64,000 nucleotides of DNA from an uncultured Muribaculaceae bacterium (GCA_910579105.1 CAJTRT010000007.1:6082-70081), one strand, 5' to 3'. Shown: positions 16,175-26,433, counted from the stretch's first letter. Notes: generated by a model not told the origin, from the letters alone. Translations and numbers: made by a program.

Positions 16175-19100
16175 TTAGAACGTGAGGTTGAGTCCGAAAA
16201 GGAAAGTGCGGCTCAGAGGGTACGCGCCGAAATCCACACCGGGAGTCAGCGGCGAGCGCATGGTCGACACCTCGGGGTCGAAGCCGGTGTACTTGGTCCA
16301 GGTGTACAGGTTGTTGCCGGTGAAGTACAGGCGGGCCTTGGTGAGGCCGAGCTTGCGCATGAAAGCCTTCTTTTCCAGCGTGTAGCCGAAGGTAATGTTC
16401 GACAGCTTGATGTAGGAAGCGTCCTCCACAGCCCAGGAGTGGACGTAGTTGTCGCCGTTCTCGAAGTCATAGTAGGCGGCAACCGTCTTGCCCTCGTTCA
16501 TAGCCGCGAGCTGCGCGGGATCTGTCACCACATTGCCGGCCTTGTCGATCGTCATCCAGCGGTTCGAGCTGTTGACGACGTCGAGAGCGTTGTAGTTCTG
16601 CGTACCGACCTTGGCCGCGACGAGCTTCGTCGCGTTGAGCACGTCGTTGCCCCAGCTGAACGTCAGGAACACGCTCAGGTCGAAGCCCTTCCATGTAAGC
16701 GAGTTGTTGAAGCCGCCATAGAGTTTCGGAGCCGCGTTGCCGATCACTGTCTTGTCGCGCTCGTCGATTATACCGTTATTGTCGAGATCCTTGAACTTCC
16801 ACATACCCGGCTTCACGAGGTTGGGGTTGGTCTGGTAGGGAACACCCTCTTTCAACGTGTATTCCTTGGTACGGGGGTTGTAGTCGAAATCGCTGACCTG
16901 GTACAGGCCGTCGGTAACGAGTCCGTAGAACTGGCCCACGGGCTTCCCCTCCTGGAGCAGATGGGTGTTCTGGTTGAAGCCGAAACGGGCCTCGTAGAGC
17001 TGGCTGCTGCCCCCGACGAGCTTTGTGATCTTGTTCTCGTTGTGGGTGAGGGTGAGGGTGGAGTTCCACTGGAAGTCGCGGGTCGCGATGTTCACCGAGT
17101 TGATCGTTATGTCGATACCCGTGTTGCGCGTCGCTCCGGCGTTGATGAGCATCGTCTGGTAGCCCGACGACATCGGCAGCGTGGCGTTCAGCAGAAGGTT
17201 GTTACTGTTATTGATATAGAACTCGGGAGCGATGGTGAGCCGGTTGTTGAAGAACCCCAGGTCGATGCCGACGTTGAAGGTCTTGTTCGACTCCCATTTG
17301 AGGTCGGGATTGGCTATCTGAACCGTGGCGTAGCCCGGACGGGTCGACTCACCCATAGCGGTAAGGATGGTAGACATCAGCGCCAGCGAATTATAGGAAC
17401 CTATGCGGTTGTTACCCGCCAGACCGTAGCCCGCGCGGAGCTTGAAGTCGGAGAACACGTCGAGGTTCTTGATGAATTCCTCCTCGCTCAGACGCCAGGC
17501 GGCGGAAACCGCCGGGAAGTAGCCCCACTTGTTGTTCTTGCCGAACTTCGAAGAGCCGTCGGCACGGAAAGTGGCGGTGATGATGTACTTCGACTCGTAG
17601 TCATAATTCAGTCGGCCGAAGAACGACAGCAGCTTGTCGTCGTCATTGAACGATGAGTTGGCCGCCGACGGGGTGCCGATCTGCATGTCGTCGAGGATGA
17701 AGTCGTCGGTGGGGAGGTCGCGCACGCCGGTCTCGACGTAGCGGTTCCAACGCTTGACATACTCCTGGCCGAGCTGGAACACGATATGGTGCTTCTTCTT
17801 GAAGCGCTTGTCGTAGGTCAGCACGTTGGAGGTCGAGAAAGAGCCTACCTGCGTGTTGCGCACGCTGCCATAGATGCCGCTGCGACGCCCGAGGATAGAG
17901 TTGGGACCGTAGAAGAGCGTGCGGCTGGTGAACTGGTAGCGGGTGCCGTTGGTCGAGCGGAAAGTCCACCCGCGGCCGAGCTTGAAGGTGAGCGTGCCCA
18001 CGGCCTGAATCGTGCGGATTGTGCGGTCGTCCTTTTCGTCACCCGCGGCGCGCACAGGGTTCACCATCGTGTTGCCCGAATCGTCCTGGAGAATCGGGTC
18101 GTCATAATAGAGCAGTTCGGAGTCCTTGCCGCGGATACCGATCGTCGGACGGTAGCAGAGAATCTGCGCGAGCTTGTTGAAGCGGGCGTCGACGTTCGAG
18201 CCGCCGGTATTGGTGCCGTTGCCGGCCACGCCGGCGCCGGTGATCGACTGCACGTCGTAGCTCACGCGGCCGTTCACACTGAAACGCTTGCTGACATCAG
18301 AACGGATGTTGGCCGAAATCGAGTGCTTGTCGGACCCGGAATGGATCATCGCGCCCTCGTCGTTGTAATAACCGTATGACATATAGTAGTTCAGCTTCTT
18401 GGAGCCGCCGCTCACAGTCAGGCGGTAGCTCTGAGCCAGAGTGGTGCGTCCCATGGTGCGGTCGAGCCAGTCGATGCCGGGGCGGTTGCCGTAGTTGGCG
18501 TGTATGTCGGCGAAGCCGCCGTAGCGCTGCTGCCAGGAGCTCATACCCCCGTCCTCGGGAGAAGTGGAGAGGCGCCCTATCGTACGCTCGTAGTCGGCGA
18601 GCACGAATTCTTCCACAGAGAGTGTGTTGAGCCGGTTGGCGAGCTTGCGCCAGCCTATGTAGGCATCGAATGACACCGTGGCCTTGCCGTCGGAGTCGGC
18701 GCCGCTCTTGGTCGTTATAAGCACGACGCCGTTAGCGCCGCGGGCGCCATAGATCGCGGTCGCCGACGCGTCTTTCAGCACGTCGATACTCTCGATATCG
18801 TTGGGATTGATGTTGCTCATGCCATCCTCGTTGGGCACGCCGTCGATGATGTAGAGCGGCGAGTTGTCCTGGGTGATGGAGATACCGCCGCGGACGCGCA
18901 CCGAAGGGGTGGCGCCGGGCTGGCCGTCGGTCTGCACGATCTGCACGCCCGACATGCGGCCGGCGAGAGCCTGCGTGGCGTCGCCGCCGGGGGTCTTCAT
19001 CATCTCCGATCCCTTCACCGAGGAAACCGAGCCGGTCAGTTCCTTGCGCTTGACGGCGGCGTAACCGATTACAACCACCTCGTCGAGCGCCTGCATGCTC

Positions 19101-19423
19101 GGCTTGAGAACCACGTCGATCTTCGTGCGGCCGTTGACCTGCTCCTCCTTCGGCTCGCAGCCGAGGTAAGTGAAAAGGAGCACTGCCTTTTTAGGCTTGT
19201 CTACCTGGATAGCATAAGCACCGTTGACATCGGTCACGACCTTGGTCTTGGTACCCTTCACCTCGACCATGCCGCCGATTACCTCCAGCCCCTCGCTGTC
19301 GAGGACCACGCCTGTCACCGTCGTCGGGGCGGCCCAGGCCGAGGGAGCGCACACCGCCAGGGCCATAACCGCCATAATGGCGGCCAAAGCCTTGCGCGAT
19401 GCTGCTGATATTATATTTTTCAT
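16175..19423 (-). CDS. SusC/RagA-family TonB-dependent outer-membrane importer
   Basis: Outer-membrane channel of 1082 aa that imports oligosaccharides with TonB energy. In order: signal peptide, a carboxypeptidase-regulatory-like domain (VTGVVLDSEGLEVIGG), the TonB-box-like LDEVVVIGY, a plug with GRMSGVQIVQ and the PLYIIDGVP signature, then a long barrel ending in the aromatic LSRTFLFGLNLTF. Directly upstream of susD, and 33 bases after the lipoprotein lyase gene. With SusD it is the import core of this locus. Confidence 0.97.
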   Translation of the reverse strand: MKNIISAASRKALAAIMAVMALAVCAPSAWAAPTTVTGVVLDSEGLEVIGGMVEVKGTKTKVVTDVNGAYAIQVDKPKKAVLLFTYLGCEPKEEQVNGRTKIDVVLKPSMQALDEVVVIGYAAVKRKELTGSVSSVKGSEMMKTPGGDATQALAGRMSGVQIVQTDGQPGATPSVRVRGGISITQDNSPLYIIDGVPNEDGMSNINPNDIESIDVLKDASATAIYGARGANGVVLITTKSGADSDGKATVSFDAYIGWRKLANRLNTLSVEEFVLADYERTIGRLSTSPEDGGMSSWQQRYGGFADIHANYGNRPGIDWLDRTMGRTTLAQSYRLTVSGGSKKLNYYMSYGYYNDEGAMIHSGSDKHSISANIRSDVSKRFSVNGRVSYDVQSITGAGVAGNGTNTGGSNVDARFNKLAQILCYRPTIGIRGKDSELLYYDDPILQDDSGNTMVNPVRAAGDEKDDRTIRTIQAVGTLTFKLGRGWTFRSTNGTRYQFTSRTLFYGPNSILGRRSGIYGSVRNTQVGSFSTSNVLTYDKRFKKKHHIVFQLGQEYVKRWNRYVETGVRDLPTDDFILDDMQIGTPSAANSSFNDDDKLLSFFGRLNYDYESKYIITATFRADGSSKFGKNNKWGYFPAVSAAWRLSEEEFIKNLDVFSDFKLRAGYGLAGNNRIGSYNSLALMSTILTAMGESTRPGYATVQIANPDLKWESNKTFNVGIDLGFFNNRLTIAPEFYINNSNNLLLNATLPMSSGYQTMLINAGATRNTGIDITINSVNIATRDFQWNSTLTLTHNENKITKLVGGSSQLYEARFGFNQNTHLLQEGKPVGQFYGLVTDGLYQVSDFDYNPRTKEYTLKEGVPYQTNPNLVKPGMWKFKDLDNNGIIDERDKTVIGNAAPKLYGGFNNSLTWKGFDLSVFLTFSWGNDVLNATKLVAAKVGTQNYNALDVVNSSNRWMTIDKAGNVVTDPAQLAAMNEGKTVAAYYDFENGDNYVHSWAVEDASYIKLSNITFGYTLEKKAFMRKLGLTKARLYFTGNNLYTWTKYTGFDPEVSTMRSPLTPGVDFGAYPLSRTFLFGLNLTF

Positions 19424-19456
19424 GATTGGTATTTTCCTGATTGGTCAATGAGTGGT

Positions 19457-22000
19457 TTATCGTATTGAGCGGGATCCCATCTGGGCCTCGTCGACAAGCT
19501 CGAGCGTCTTGCCGTCGACGATCAGGGTCGAATTGGTGTAACCGCGGCGGTAGGTAGCGCCCGACAGGGTGCTGACCGTGGCCGAAGTCCCAGCGTCGAG
19601 CACCGCGCCGGTTCGGGTGTTCTCGATATTCAGTGTGGCGGGCGAGGCGGGATCGAGATTGGCGGTCACGCGCCAGTCATCGATAACATAGCTGTCGCCG
19701 TCGCGGCGCACCTCAGAGAACTCGTCGGCAATGTTGCTCGGCTGGATTATCGCCAGCACGCGCACGCTCGGCTGCCCGTCGATTTTCGCAGTGAAGTGCC
19801 ACTGGTCGGGATAAGACGCGCCCTGTGTGGCGGGGGGAACCAGGAACTTCGAGGTCTTCGTCATCTCAGCCTCGGACGAGGTCATCAGCGTCACGCGGCA
19901 GTGGTTGCGGTCGGTCTTGTTCTCCGTGGTTATGATTCCCTTCTCCGCGTCAATCGCAAACTCGACAGGGCTGTGCAGGAGCCATTCCCAACGTGCGGCC
20001 TCGGAAGCCTCAAGCTCGTCGTAGATCACGGCGATACCAGGCTGGAGCATTACCATATGTCGGTAGTAGCGGGTCAGAGGGGTCGGGCCGAAGCCATTCT
20101 CGACCGACTGCTCGACACCGGCTTTCTTGAAATTCTCAATCCACATTTCGTCGTCGGTGAAGCCGCAATACGCGTTCGACGCGTCGCCGAGGGCGTAGGC
20201 GATCGAGCTGGCGGAACCGGCGCGGAGCACGCGCCCGTAGGCCTTGGTGGTATACGGCTGCCCGATGCCGTTCACCAGGATGGTGTTATGTCCGCGGCTG
20301 TGGCGGTACCACATAAGGTTGTGGGCGTCGCTGAAATTCTGGTAATAGCCCGAGGAGCAGAAAATCGTCTTGCCTCCGTAGACCATATTGAAAGCGTTCT
20401 GGCTGGAAGTAGTGTGCGAGCCGGAGCCGTACTGGCTCGAACGGAAACCTATCGCGAGATCGTCGGCAGCATCTGTCAGCGAGGAGTGGATCGTAACCTC
20501 ACCGGCATCCTTGTACCAGGTCAGCAGAGGCACCTCCTCAGGGATGGAACCCTTGTAGGTATCGTCGTTGCACATACGGTAGACACGCATCTCCCAGTCG
20601 TCGCGCACCAGGTCGGGACGGCTGGTGGCGTACCACGAAGCGTAACCGTCGCCTACCTCGCGGGCCAGGAAGTCGGCGAAAGCCGCCATCTGCCGGTTCG
20701 GCTCGGGATTCTTCTCATGGCCGTCGCCGAAGCCCGTGTTCGCGCCCGATGGGGGCATGTTGAAGGCCAGGGCCTGCCCGGCGTTCCGGTACCATGGGTG
20801 GCGGGTGAAGTCGACACGGGTGATGTAGCTGAGCATCATCGCCATATAGGCCAAAGTCTTGGAGTTGGTGGTGAAGTAGCCCGTACCGTTATGCCAGAGA
20901 CCGTCGCGGTTGAAACCGGAGGCCGGGGCGCGGGCGGTCCACAGCTCGTAGAGGTATTCCAGCAGCGTCAGAGCGTCGGGATATTCCGCACGGTCATAGA
21001 GCGTAAGCGCCGCGAAGAACATCAGACGGTAGTTGATCTGCCAGAAGTGGTTGTCGAAAATGTGGTTCTCCTCGTAACCGCGGCTGCTGCGGAAAAAGCG
21101 GCGGCACTGGTCGGCCACAAACCGCTCGGCAGCCTCGCGCAGCGACGGATCGAGACGCTCGGCGAGCAGGTCGTAGACCGCGGCGTGGGCATATGTCACC
21201 GTTGAAGTGATGAAATTGTCACTGTAAAGCACCGACGAGGAGCAGGGGTTGGCGATCATAGCCTCGAGGAGTGAAACGAGCTTCTGCGCGTACTGCTCGT
21301 CGCGGGTGATCAGATAAGCCTGGTAGAGATACTCGACATTCTGATAGAGCTTGTCGTGGCTCTTGTAGAGGTTGTTAAGCTCCTTGGAATAGTCGGTAGC
21401 GACGGCAGTCCCGGCCCGCTGTATCAGCGACTTGTATTCAGGATGGTCCTGCGCTTTCTGACGAGCGATGCTGAGTTTGGCATCAAGGAAACACCACAGG
21501 CGCGGGGTGAACTGCGGAGCCATCGAGAGGAACGTCTCCCAGGTAGGAGTGACGAACACAGGCTCGTCACCCTTTATCTCGAAAGAATATGTGTCGCTCC
21601 AATCCTTGACCTCGCCTGAGGAACTGATGTTGCGGAAACGCCAGTACCAGGTACCCTGCTCGAGCTGGCGGTGGGGGTTCCACATATTCCAGGCCACCGG
21701 CTCCGACACCACGGTCGCCCCCTCCGCGAAATCCGCGGAGGTAGAGAGGGCGAACTGCAAGTAGGTGTTGGTCTTCATCTTCTGCGGCACGATAAGTGGC
21801 GCCGGGTTGATGTACAGCTCGTTGGTCGAACGGGGATACGGAACGGTGCGCATCTTCTCGTGATACTCCGAGGGGGAGTCGAGCACCGGCGACTCCTGCA
21901 CCTCCGGCTCGGGGTCCGGCAGGACGATCGGATCGTCTGACGAACACCCGGCCAGCAGGAGGGCCGCAGATGCTATCGCGAATATTTTTTTCATCTTCAT
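19457..22000 (-). CDS. Lipoprotein polysaccharide lyase, DUF4962/heparinase II-III type
   Basis: 847 aa with a lipobox (LLLAGCSSDD), so probably on the cell surface. The N-terminal beta domain ends in WYWRFRNISSSGEVKDWSDTYSFEI. The alpha toroid carries NHFWQINYR and NRDGLWHNGTGYFTTNSKTL, and the C-terminal sheet region has SSQNAFNMVYGGKTIFCSSGYY and RGHNTILVNGIGQ, the His/Asn-rich landmarks of heparinase-like lyases. A distant paralogue of the lyase at 27233. I cannot assign the PL family number from sequence alone; heparan sulfate or another uronic-acid glycan is the likely substrate. It lies just before susC. Confidence 0.82.
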   Translation of the reverse strand: MKMKKIFAIASAALLLAGCSSDDPIVLPDPEPEVQESPVLDSPSEYHEKMRTVPYPRSTNELYINPAPLIVPQKMKTNTYLQFALSTSADFAEGATVVSEPVAWNMWNPHRQLEQGTWYWRFRNISSSGEVKDWSDTYSFEIKGDEPVFVTPTWETFLSMAPQFTPRLWCFLDAKLSIARQKAQDHPEYKSLIQRAGTAVATDYSKELNNLYKSHDKLYQNVEYLYQAYLITRDEQYAQKLVSLLEAMIANPCSSSVLYSDNFITSTVTYAHAAVYDLLAERLDPSLREAAERFVADQCRRFFRSSRGYEENHIFDNHFWQINYRLMFFAALTLYDRAEYPDALTLLEYLYELWTARAPASGFNRDGLWHNGTGYFTTNSKTLAYMAMMLSYITRVDFTRHPWYRNAGQALAFNMPPSGANTGFGDGHEKNPEPNRQMAAFADFLAREVGDGYASWYATSRPDLVRDDWEMRVYRMCNDDTYKGSIPEEVPLLTWYKDAGEVTIHSSLTDAADDLAIGFRSSQYGSGSHTTSSQNAFNMVYGGKTIFCSSGYYQNFSDAHNLMWYRHSRGHNTILVNGIGQPYTTKAYGRVLRAGSASSIAYALGDASNAYCGFTDDEMWIENFKKAGVEQSVENGFGPTPLTRYYRHMVMLQPGIAVIYDELEASEAARWEWLLHSPVEFAIDAEKGIITTENKTDRNHCRVTLMTSSEAEMTKTSKFLVPPATQGASYPDQWHFTAKIDGQPSVRVLAIIQPSNIADEFSEVRRDGDSYVIDDWRVTANLDPASPATLNIENTRTGAVLDAGTSATVSTLSGATYRRGYTNSTLIVDGKTLELVDEAQMGSRSIR

Positions 22001-22025
22001 TCTTTATGGGGACGGAGAGAACGGA

Positions 22026-23627
22026 TTATTCAAAGATGGTGATCATAGGACGGCCGAGGACGCTCTGCGTCTTGGTCTTGACATCGATCTGCGAGAACTT
22101 CACGGTGCCGTTCGTGCCGTTTTCAGTAGCGGTCAGGCTCGTGCCCTGTATGTTGCCGCCGCTGTTTACGGAACAGGTGGCGTACATGCAGTTCTGGAAC
22201 GGGTCGCGGTCGAAGATGGTGTTGAGCGGGAACATAGCGCGGAGTTGCAGCGAGCCGGAAGGAGTGCCGGCGATAACCTCGTTGCGGAGGTTGGTCGTGA
22301 CCATAAGCAGACCCATCCATTCCTCCATCTGCGCGCGGGCGGGGAGGTACCAGTCGGTAGTGCTGTTGCCCGACTCCATCGCGTGTGCGGCGGTCCATTC
22401 AGTCCAGGCGGTGTGGAACGCCGACTCACCGAGCTGGCCGAGAATGGTCTCGCTGTTCTGAGTGCCGTTCACAAGGTTGTCGGCCTGTGCGAGCCCGGCG
22501 GGAATCGGAGCCGCGTTGAACTGGGCGCGGGCTTTCTGCACATTCTCGATTGCCACGGCGTAAGCCTTGATGGTCTTGCCGGCGAACTTCTCTGGATAGA
22601 GGCCGATGTTGTCGCCCGACATGGCACCCATATAGAACACGATGCCGACTGCCGAATTGGGGTCAAGTGTCGCGCGGCCGCGGGCGTTCACATACGATCC
22701 GAGCACCATCTCCACGTCGCGGTCAGGGTCGTTGACGAACTCGTTGTCAATCGAGACCTCCACGTTGAGGTCCTGCGTCTCGGCGCGGCTGATCTCAGCC
22801 ACGGCGTTCACGGTGTAGTTTGCGTCCAGGGGTATGGTGTTTTTGGCTATGGTCATCTTTTGGTCGCCTCGCCCGCTTACCTGCATGGTTATGGGTTTGT
22901 CGAGCTTCGCCATGTTCGAGGGGGCGAAAATCATATTGGAGAACCAGGGAGACTGCGCGGGATCGAAATTATCGTTGTTATAGGTAACGGCCGCGAAAGC
23001 CTCCTTATTGCACGTCCCGTCGATGACGTTGTAGCCCGAAGGCGCGTTATAAGAAATTTTAATAAGTTTAGCGCCCTGGGCCATCTCCGGATTCTTGGGA
23101 GTGAAGTTCAGCTTGATCATCGGGCGCTTGAGGGTCACCGAGGCTCCGTTCTCGAGGGTCGTCAACAGGCCGGCGAACGCGTCCATGGCCGCCATGCGGT
23201 CAGCGTCGGCCATATTGAACGAGGTCTCGCTGTATGTGATGTTCGACAAGTCGTCGCTATTATATATTTTAGGTGTGGTCAGAGGATCGTCAGGCATATA
23301 TTCCGCCCAAAAGGCAGCCTTGGTGGCCCCGTTGGCGATATCCTTGGCGTGCAGCACGAACTCGGCCGACCCGGTGGAGGCATTCATCACCTCGCGGGCT
23401 CCGACGGCCACGCCGTCGTCGGCGAAAAGCTGCATGACGCATTTCAATGTGTAGCCGGGGATGACGGCCACGCCGGCACGGCTTCCGGCAGCTGCCTCCT
23501 GAGTGGCGACGCGCACTATGATGTCGCCCTCTGGCGCCCCCGCCGGGGTAATATCTTCGGTGCTGGAGCAGGAGCCCATCGCGAGGGCCGCGGCCGCGCC
23601 GAGTAAAAGGTTATGTATCTTGTTCAT
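22026..23627 (-). CDS. Fimbrillin-like lipoprotein, paralogue 1
   Basis: About 533 aa, starting at ATG 23627 with lipobox MGSC. The first 190 or so residues follow the pattern of Bacteroidales fimbrillin-like (DUF6562/Mfa-like) domains: an SRAG site, KCVMQLF, KAAFWAEYMPDD, IYNSDDLSNI and LKRPMIKLNF. A later TTDWYLPARAQMEEW segment and the end QIDVKTKTQSVLGRPMITIFE are shared with the neighbour at 23783. It sits where surface glycan-binding proteins usually lie, between lyases and SusC/D. A role in GAG binding or in a surface fibre is inferred, not shown. Confidence 0.7.
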   Translation of the reverse strand: MNKIHNLLLGAAAALAMGSCSSTEDITPAGAPEGDIIVRVATQEAAAGSRAGVAVIPGYTLKCVMQLFADDGVAVGAREVMNASTGSAEFVLHAKDIANGATKAAFWAEYMPDDPLTTPKIYNSDDLSNITYSETSFNMADADRMAAMDAFAGLLTTLENGASVTLKRPMIKLNFTPKNPEMAQGAKLIKISYNAPSGYNVIDGTCNKEAFAAVTYNNDNFDPAQSPWFSNMIFAPSNMAKLDKPITMQVSGRGDQKMTIAKNTIPLDANYTVNAVAEISRAETQDLNVEVSIDNEFVNDPDRDVEMVLGSYVNARGRATLDPNSAVGIVFYMGAMSGDNIGLYPEKFAGKTIKAYAVAIENVQKARAQFNAAPIPAGLAQADNLVNGTQNSETILGQLGESAFHTAWTEWTAAHAMESGNSTTDWYLPARAQMEEWMGLLMVTTNLRNEVIAGTPSGSLQLRAMFPLNTIFDRDPFQNCMYATCSVNSGGNIQGTSLTATENGTNGTVKFSQIDVKTKTQSVLGRPMITIFE

Positions 23628-23689
23628 AGATAGTATCATCTTTAAAGTCTGTCTGACAGAAAAAATCTCTCGGCAAAATGCCTGCTATG

Positions 23690-23738
23690 AAAAAAGGAGA
23701 CGGGAGCCGGAGGGCGCGGGGCCCTCCGGCTCCCGTCT
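23690..23738 (-). terminator. Strong hairpin with U-run inside the PUL operon
   Basis: Perfect 18-bp inverted arms (23698-23715 and 23721-23738, GC-rich, five-base loop) are followed on the minus strand by CCTTTTTTC. This is a textbook intrinsic terminator lying between the two fimbrillin-like paralogues. No convincing promoter was seen between it and the next gene, so it probably acts as a partial terminator. Confidence 0.8.
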
Positions 23739-23782
23739 GTCGATATCAGGTTTTGTGATGTCAGTTTCTGAAAGCTGCCCGG

Positions 23783-25387
23783 TTATTCAAAGATAGTGAA
23801 CATCGGACGGCAGAGCACGCTCTGGGTCTTGGTCTTGATGTCGATCTGGCTGAAAGTGACATTGGTATAGTCCAGATCGGCGTTGTTGGCGAACTGGGCG
23901 CCCATGACATTGCCGCCGTCGTTCACAGAGCATGTCACATACATGCAGTTCTGCATGTTGTCGCGGTCGAACAGGTTGGTCTTGGGGAAGATAGCCTTGA
24001 AAGCGTCAGACCCGTCGGGACCCATGGCGGGAGTTTCCTCGTTCTTAGGATACAGGGTGGTGTTGGCGATCAGAATCGTCCATACCTGCATCTGCTTCTG
24101 CGCGGGGATATACCAGTCGGTAGTGGTGGTTCCGGCGGCGGTCAGCGCGTGAGCGGCGGTGAACTCGTTGAATTTAATTACCACATTGCTCACCTTCATG
24201 ACATCGTTGTCGAGGAATGTGGCAGTGTTCTGGGTGCCGTTGACGATATCAGTGGCGGGAGCGAAGCCGTCGGGGATTGTCGCGCTGTTAAGCTGCTGAC
24301 GGTCTTTGATGGTGTTTTCAAGAGCCACCGCGTAAGCCTTGATGGTCTTGCCGGCGAACTCGGCGGGATAGAGGCTTGCCTCGTCGCCCTCGATAGCGCC
24401 CATGTGGTAAACCACGGCCACAGCGTCAGCAACGTCAGCGGTAACCTTGCCCGCGGCATCGACATACGCGCCTACCTCCATAACCAGGGGCTTCGGCTCG
24501 TTCTCGAAGTCGCCATTGATGCCAACGTTGACATCAACGTCGAGGGTCTCGTCGCCACCGGCGGTAATCTCGGCTTTGGCGTTAACTATATAGTTGGCAT
24601 CAAGGGGAAGGGTGTTGGCGGGAATTGTCAGCGTCTTGCTTACACCGCCGCCGAGGGTCATCTTAATCTCGCCGTCGTACTTCGACATGTTGGCGGGAGC
24701 GAAAATCAGGCTGCTGAACCAATTGCCTTTGGCTACCGGCTCGAACGCGGCGTTGTTGTAGACCAGTGCCTGCGAGGCTGCCGCGTCACAGTTGCCTGTC
24801 AGCACGTTGTAGGCCGAGGGAGCGGTGTATTCAACCTTGAGGGAAGTCGCGCCGGCGGCTGCCTCGGGGTTGGTGGGAGCGAAGTTGAACTGGATCATCG
24901 GGCGCGTCAGTGTCGCGGAAGCGCCGTTGGTCAGGGTGGTGATTGTTCCGGCGAAAGCATCCGCGGCGGCCATAAGGTTGGCATCGGCGGCGTTGAAGTC
25001 GGTAACGTTATAGGAGATATTTGTCAGGTCGGCACTGTTGTAGACTTTCGAGCCGGCGGCGGAGGGGACATACTCGGCCCAGAAGAGAGCCTTGGAGGCA
25101 CCGGCGTCTATATCGGCGGCCTTGATCACGAAGGAGGCCTTGCCTGCGGCGGCGGAAGCGGTGGCCTGTGTGCCGACGGTCGCGCCGTTGTCGTCGAGAA
25201 GCTGCATCACGCATTTCAGTTCATAGCCGTCGATGTTTGCCAGGGCGCGGCTCGCGATTCCGGCATCGGTGGCCACTGTGACGGTGACATCGGTTGTGGC
25301 GGCGGGATTTGCCACTTCCTCGGAAGCGCAGGCGGTCATAGCGAAAGCGGCGCCGACCCCGAAGAAGATCTTAGAGAATTTTTTCAT
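23783..25387 (-). CDS. Fimbrillin-like lipoprotein, paralogue 2
   Basis: 534 aa with lipobox MTAC. Collinear with the 22026 protein: SRALANIDGYELKCVMQLL, FWAEYVPS, VYNSADLTNI, MAAADAFAGTI, LTRPMIQFNF, and later TTDWYIPAQKQMQVW. Its last residues are QIDIKTKTQSVLCRPMFTIFE. Duplication with strong divergence is likely. The SRA site recalls the protease-processed loop of FimA/Mfa1-type fimbrillins, which would release a polymerising subunit. A strong terminator follows, so this copy is probably made in larger amounts than the next. Confidence 0.7.
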   Translation of the reverse strand: MKKFSKIFFGVGAAFAMTACASEEVANPAATTDVTVTVATDAGIASRALANIDGYELKCVMQLLDDNGATVGTQATASAAAGKASFVIKAADIDAGASKALFWAEYVPSAAGSKVYNSADLTNISYNVTDFNAADANLMAAADAFAGTITTLTNGASATLTRPMIQFNFAPTNPEAAAGATSLKVEYTAPSAYNVLTGNCDAAASQALVYNNAAFEPVAKGNWFSSLIFAPANMSKYDGEIKMTLGGGVSKTLTIPANTLPLDANYIVNAKAEITAGGDETLDVDVNVGINGDFENEPKPLVMEVGAYVDAAGKVTADVADAVAVVYHMGAIEGDEASLYPAEFAGKTIKAYAVALENTIKDRQQLNSATIPDGFAPATDIVNGTQNTATFLDNDVMKVSNVVIKFNEFTAAHALTAAGTTTTDWYIPAQKQMQVWTILIANTTLYPKNEETPAMGPDGSDAFKAIFPKTNLFDRDNMQNCMYVTCSVNDGGNVMGAQFANNADLDYTNVTFSQIDIKTKTQSVLCRPMFTIFE

Positions 25388-25422
25388 ATCGATATTAAAC
25401 TTTAAAGTTGATTATTCTTGAT

Positions 25423-26433
25423 TCAGATTTTTCCAAGGTCGATGTCTACCACGCCGTCGTAGCCGGGATCAACCGACACGGAACCGTCGTCGGTGCCGGT
25501 CATGAAGCGGCCCGAGACCACGGTGTTGTAGCCCTGCACCACGGGGATGGAGAGCACAGTGCGCGAAACCTGCTGGTTCTTCTCGTTGAGAATCTCAATC
25601 TCTACCGGAATCTTCGACCCGGCGTCGCCGGCGTCAACAAAGCAGTAATCGAATCCGAGGCGCAGCGACGCCTGGTCTCCCTCCCAGTTCTCGTTTTTGA
25701 GCGTGGTCTTGTAGAACAGGTACGACAGGAAGTTCTTGGGCACGTTCTGGAGAACATTGTAGCCCGTGGCGCGGTAGTCGGCGTAGCGGACGCGTACCGA
25801 GAATTCCGAGCCGGAGATCACTCCGTCGGCAAGACGCTGGCGGAAAGCCCCGAGGTCGGTGGTGATGATCTCGTAACGGCCTACCGGACGTCGCAGCTCC
25901 ACGTCGAGGGAAACACTGGCGGCCCACTCGTCGCGGTACTTGCGCAGGTCGAGGTCGGCGCAGCCGCGGAAGCAGTCCTTGCGCTCGTTGTTGCCCACAT
26001 AGTTGCCCTGGGGCATGACAGGTGTCAGCGAGGCAATATCGTAGTAAAGATTGGCCTCCTGATCTTCGGTCTTGACGTAGTCACTCCATACCAGCAGTTT
26101 GTACTGGCGGGCGTTCAGGCGGAACTTTGTCTGCAAGGAATATTCGTTTTTCCCCGCGACAATCTTTTCGTATGAAACCTGGCGCTGGGCCACGGTGCCG
26201 TCGGCCAGAACGGCCTCGACCACGAAGCGGCGGGTGAATTCGTCTGTAACTTCCGGCACAAGGTCTCCATACGCGCCCTCGGTGTCGGGAAGATTCAGGC
26301 TGAGGTCAACAGCGACCTCCACGTTAACCTGGGTGGGGTCAACCCCCTGGCCCTTGGGTTCCTGTGTCAGCGTGCAGCCGGTCCACAGCAGGGAGCTGGC
26401 GGCGATAGCTGTCATTAATAGAAACTTTTTCAT
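25423..26433 (-). CDS. Fimbrillin-like (DUF6562/Mfa-like) lipoprotein
   Basis: 336 aa with lipobox WTGC. The core pattern is RFVVEAVLADG, YKLLVWSDYVK, LYYDIASLTPV, ERKDCFRGCADL and VELRRPVGRYEIIT, the layout I associate with DUF6562 and related fimbrial lipoproteins. It is shorter than its two downstream relatives and lacks their long C-terminal half, so it may be an anchor or tip subunit. It lies between the DUF3575 gene and the two long paralogues with gaps of only 24-35 bases. Confidence 0.68.
   Translation of the reverse strand: MKKFLLMTAIAASSLLWTGCTLTQEPKGQGVDPTQVNVEVAVDLSLNLPDTEGAYGDLVPEVTDEFTRRFVVEAVLADGTVAQRQVSYEKIVAGKNEYSLQTKFRLNARQYKLLVWSDYVKTEDQEANLYYDIASLTPVMPQGNYVGNNERKDCFRGCADLDLRKYRDEWAASVSLDVELRRPVGRYEIITTDLGAFRQRLADGVISGSEFSVRVRYADYRATGYNVLQNVPKNFLSYLFYKTTLKNENWEGDQASLRLGFDYCFVDAGDAGSKIPVEIEILNEKNQQVSRTVLSIPVVQGYNTVVSGRFMTGTDDGSVSVDPGYDGVVDIDLGKI

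Noticed and set aside
19796..21205. 469-codon frame antisense to the lipoprotein lyase
   Set aside because: A shadow of a gene with a clear signal peptide and lyase motifs; no domain is seen in the antisense product.
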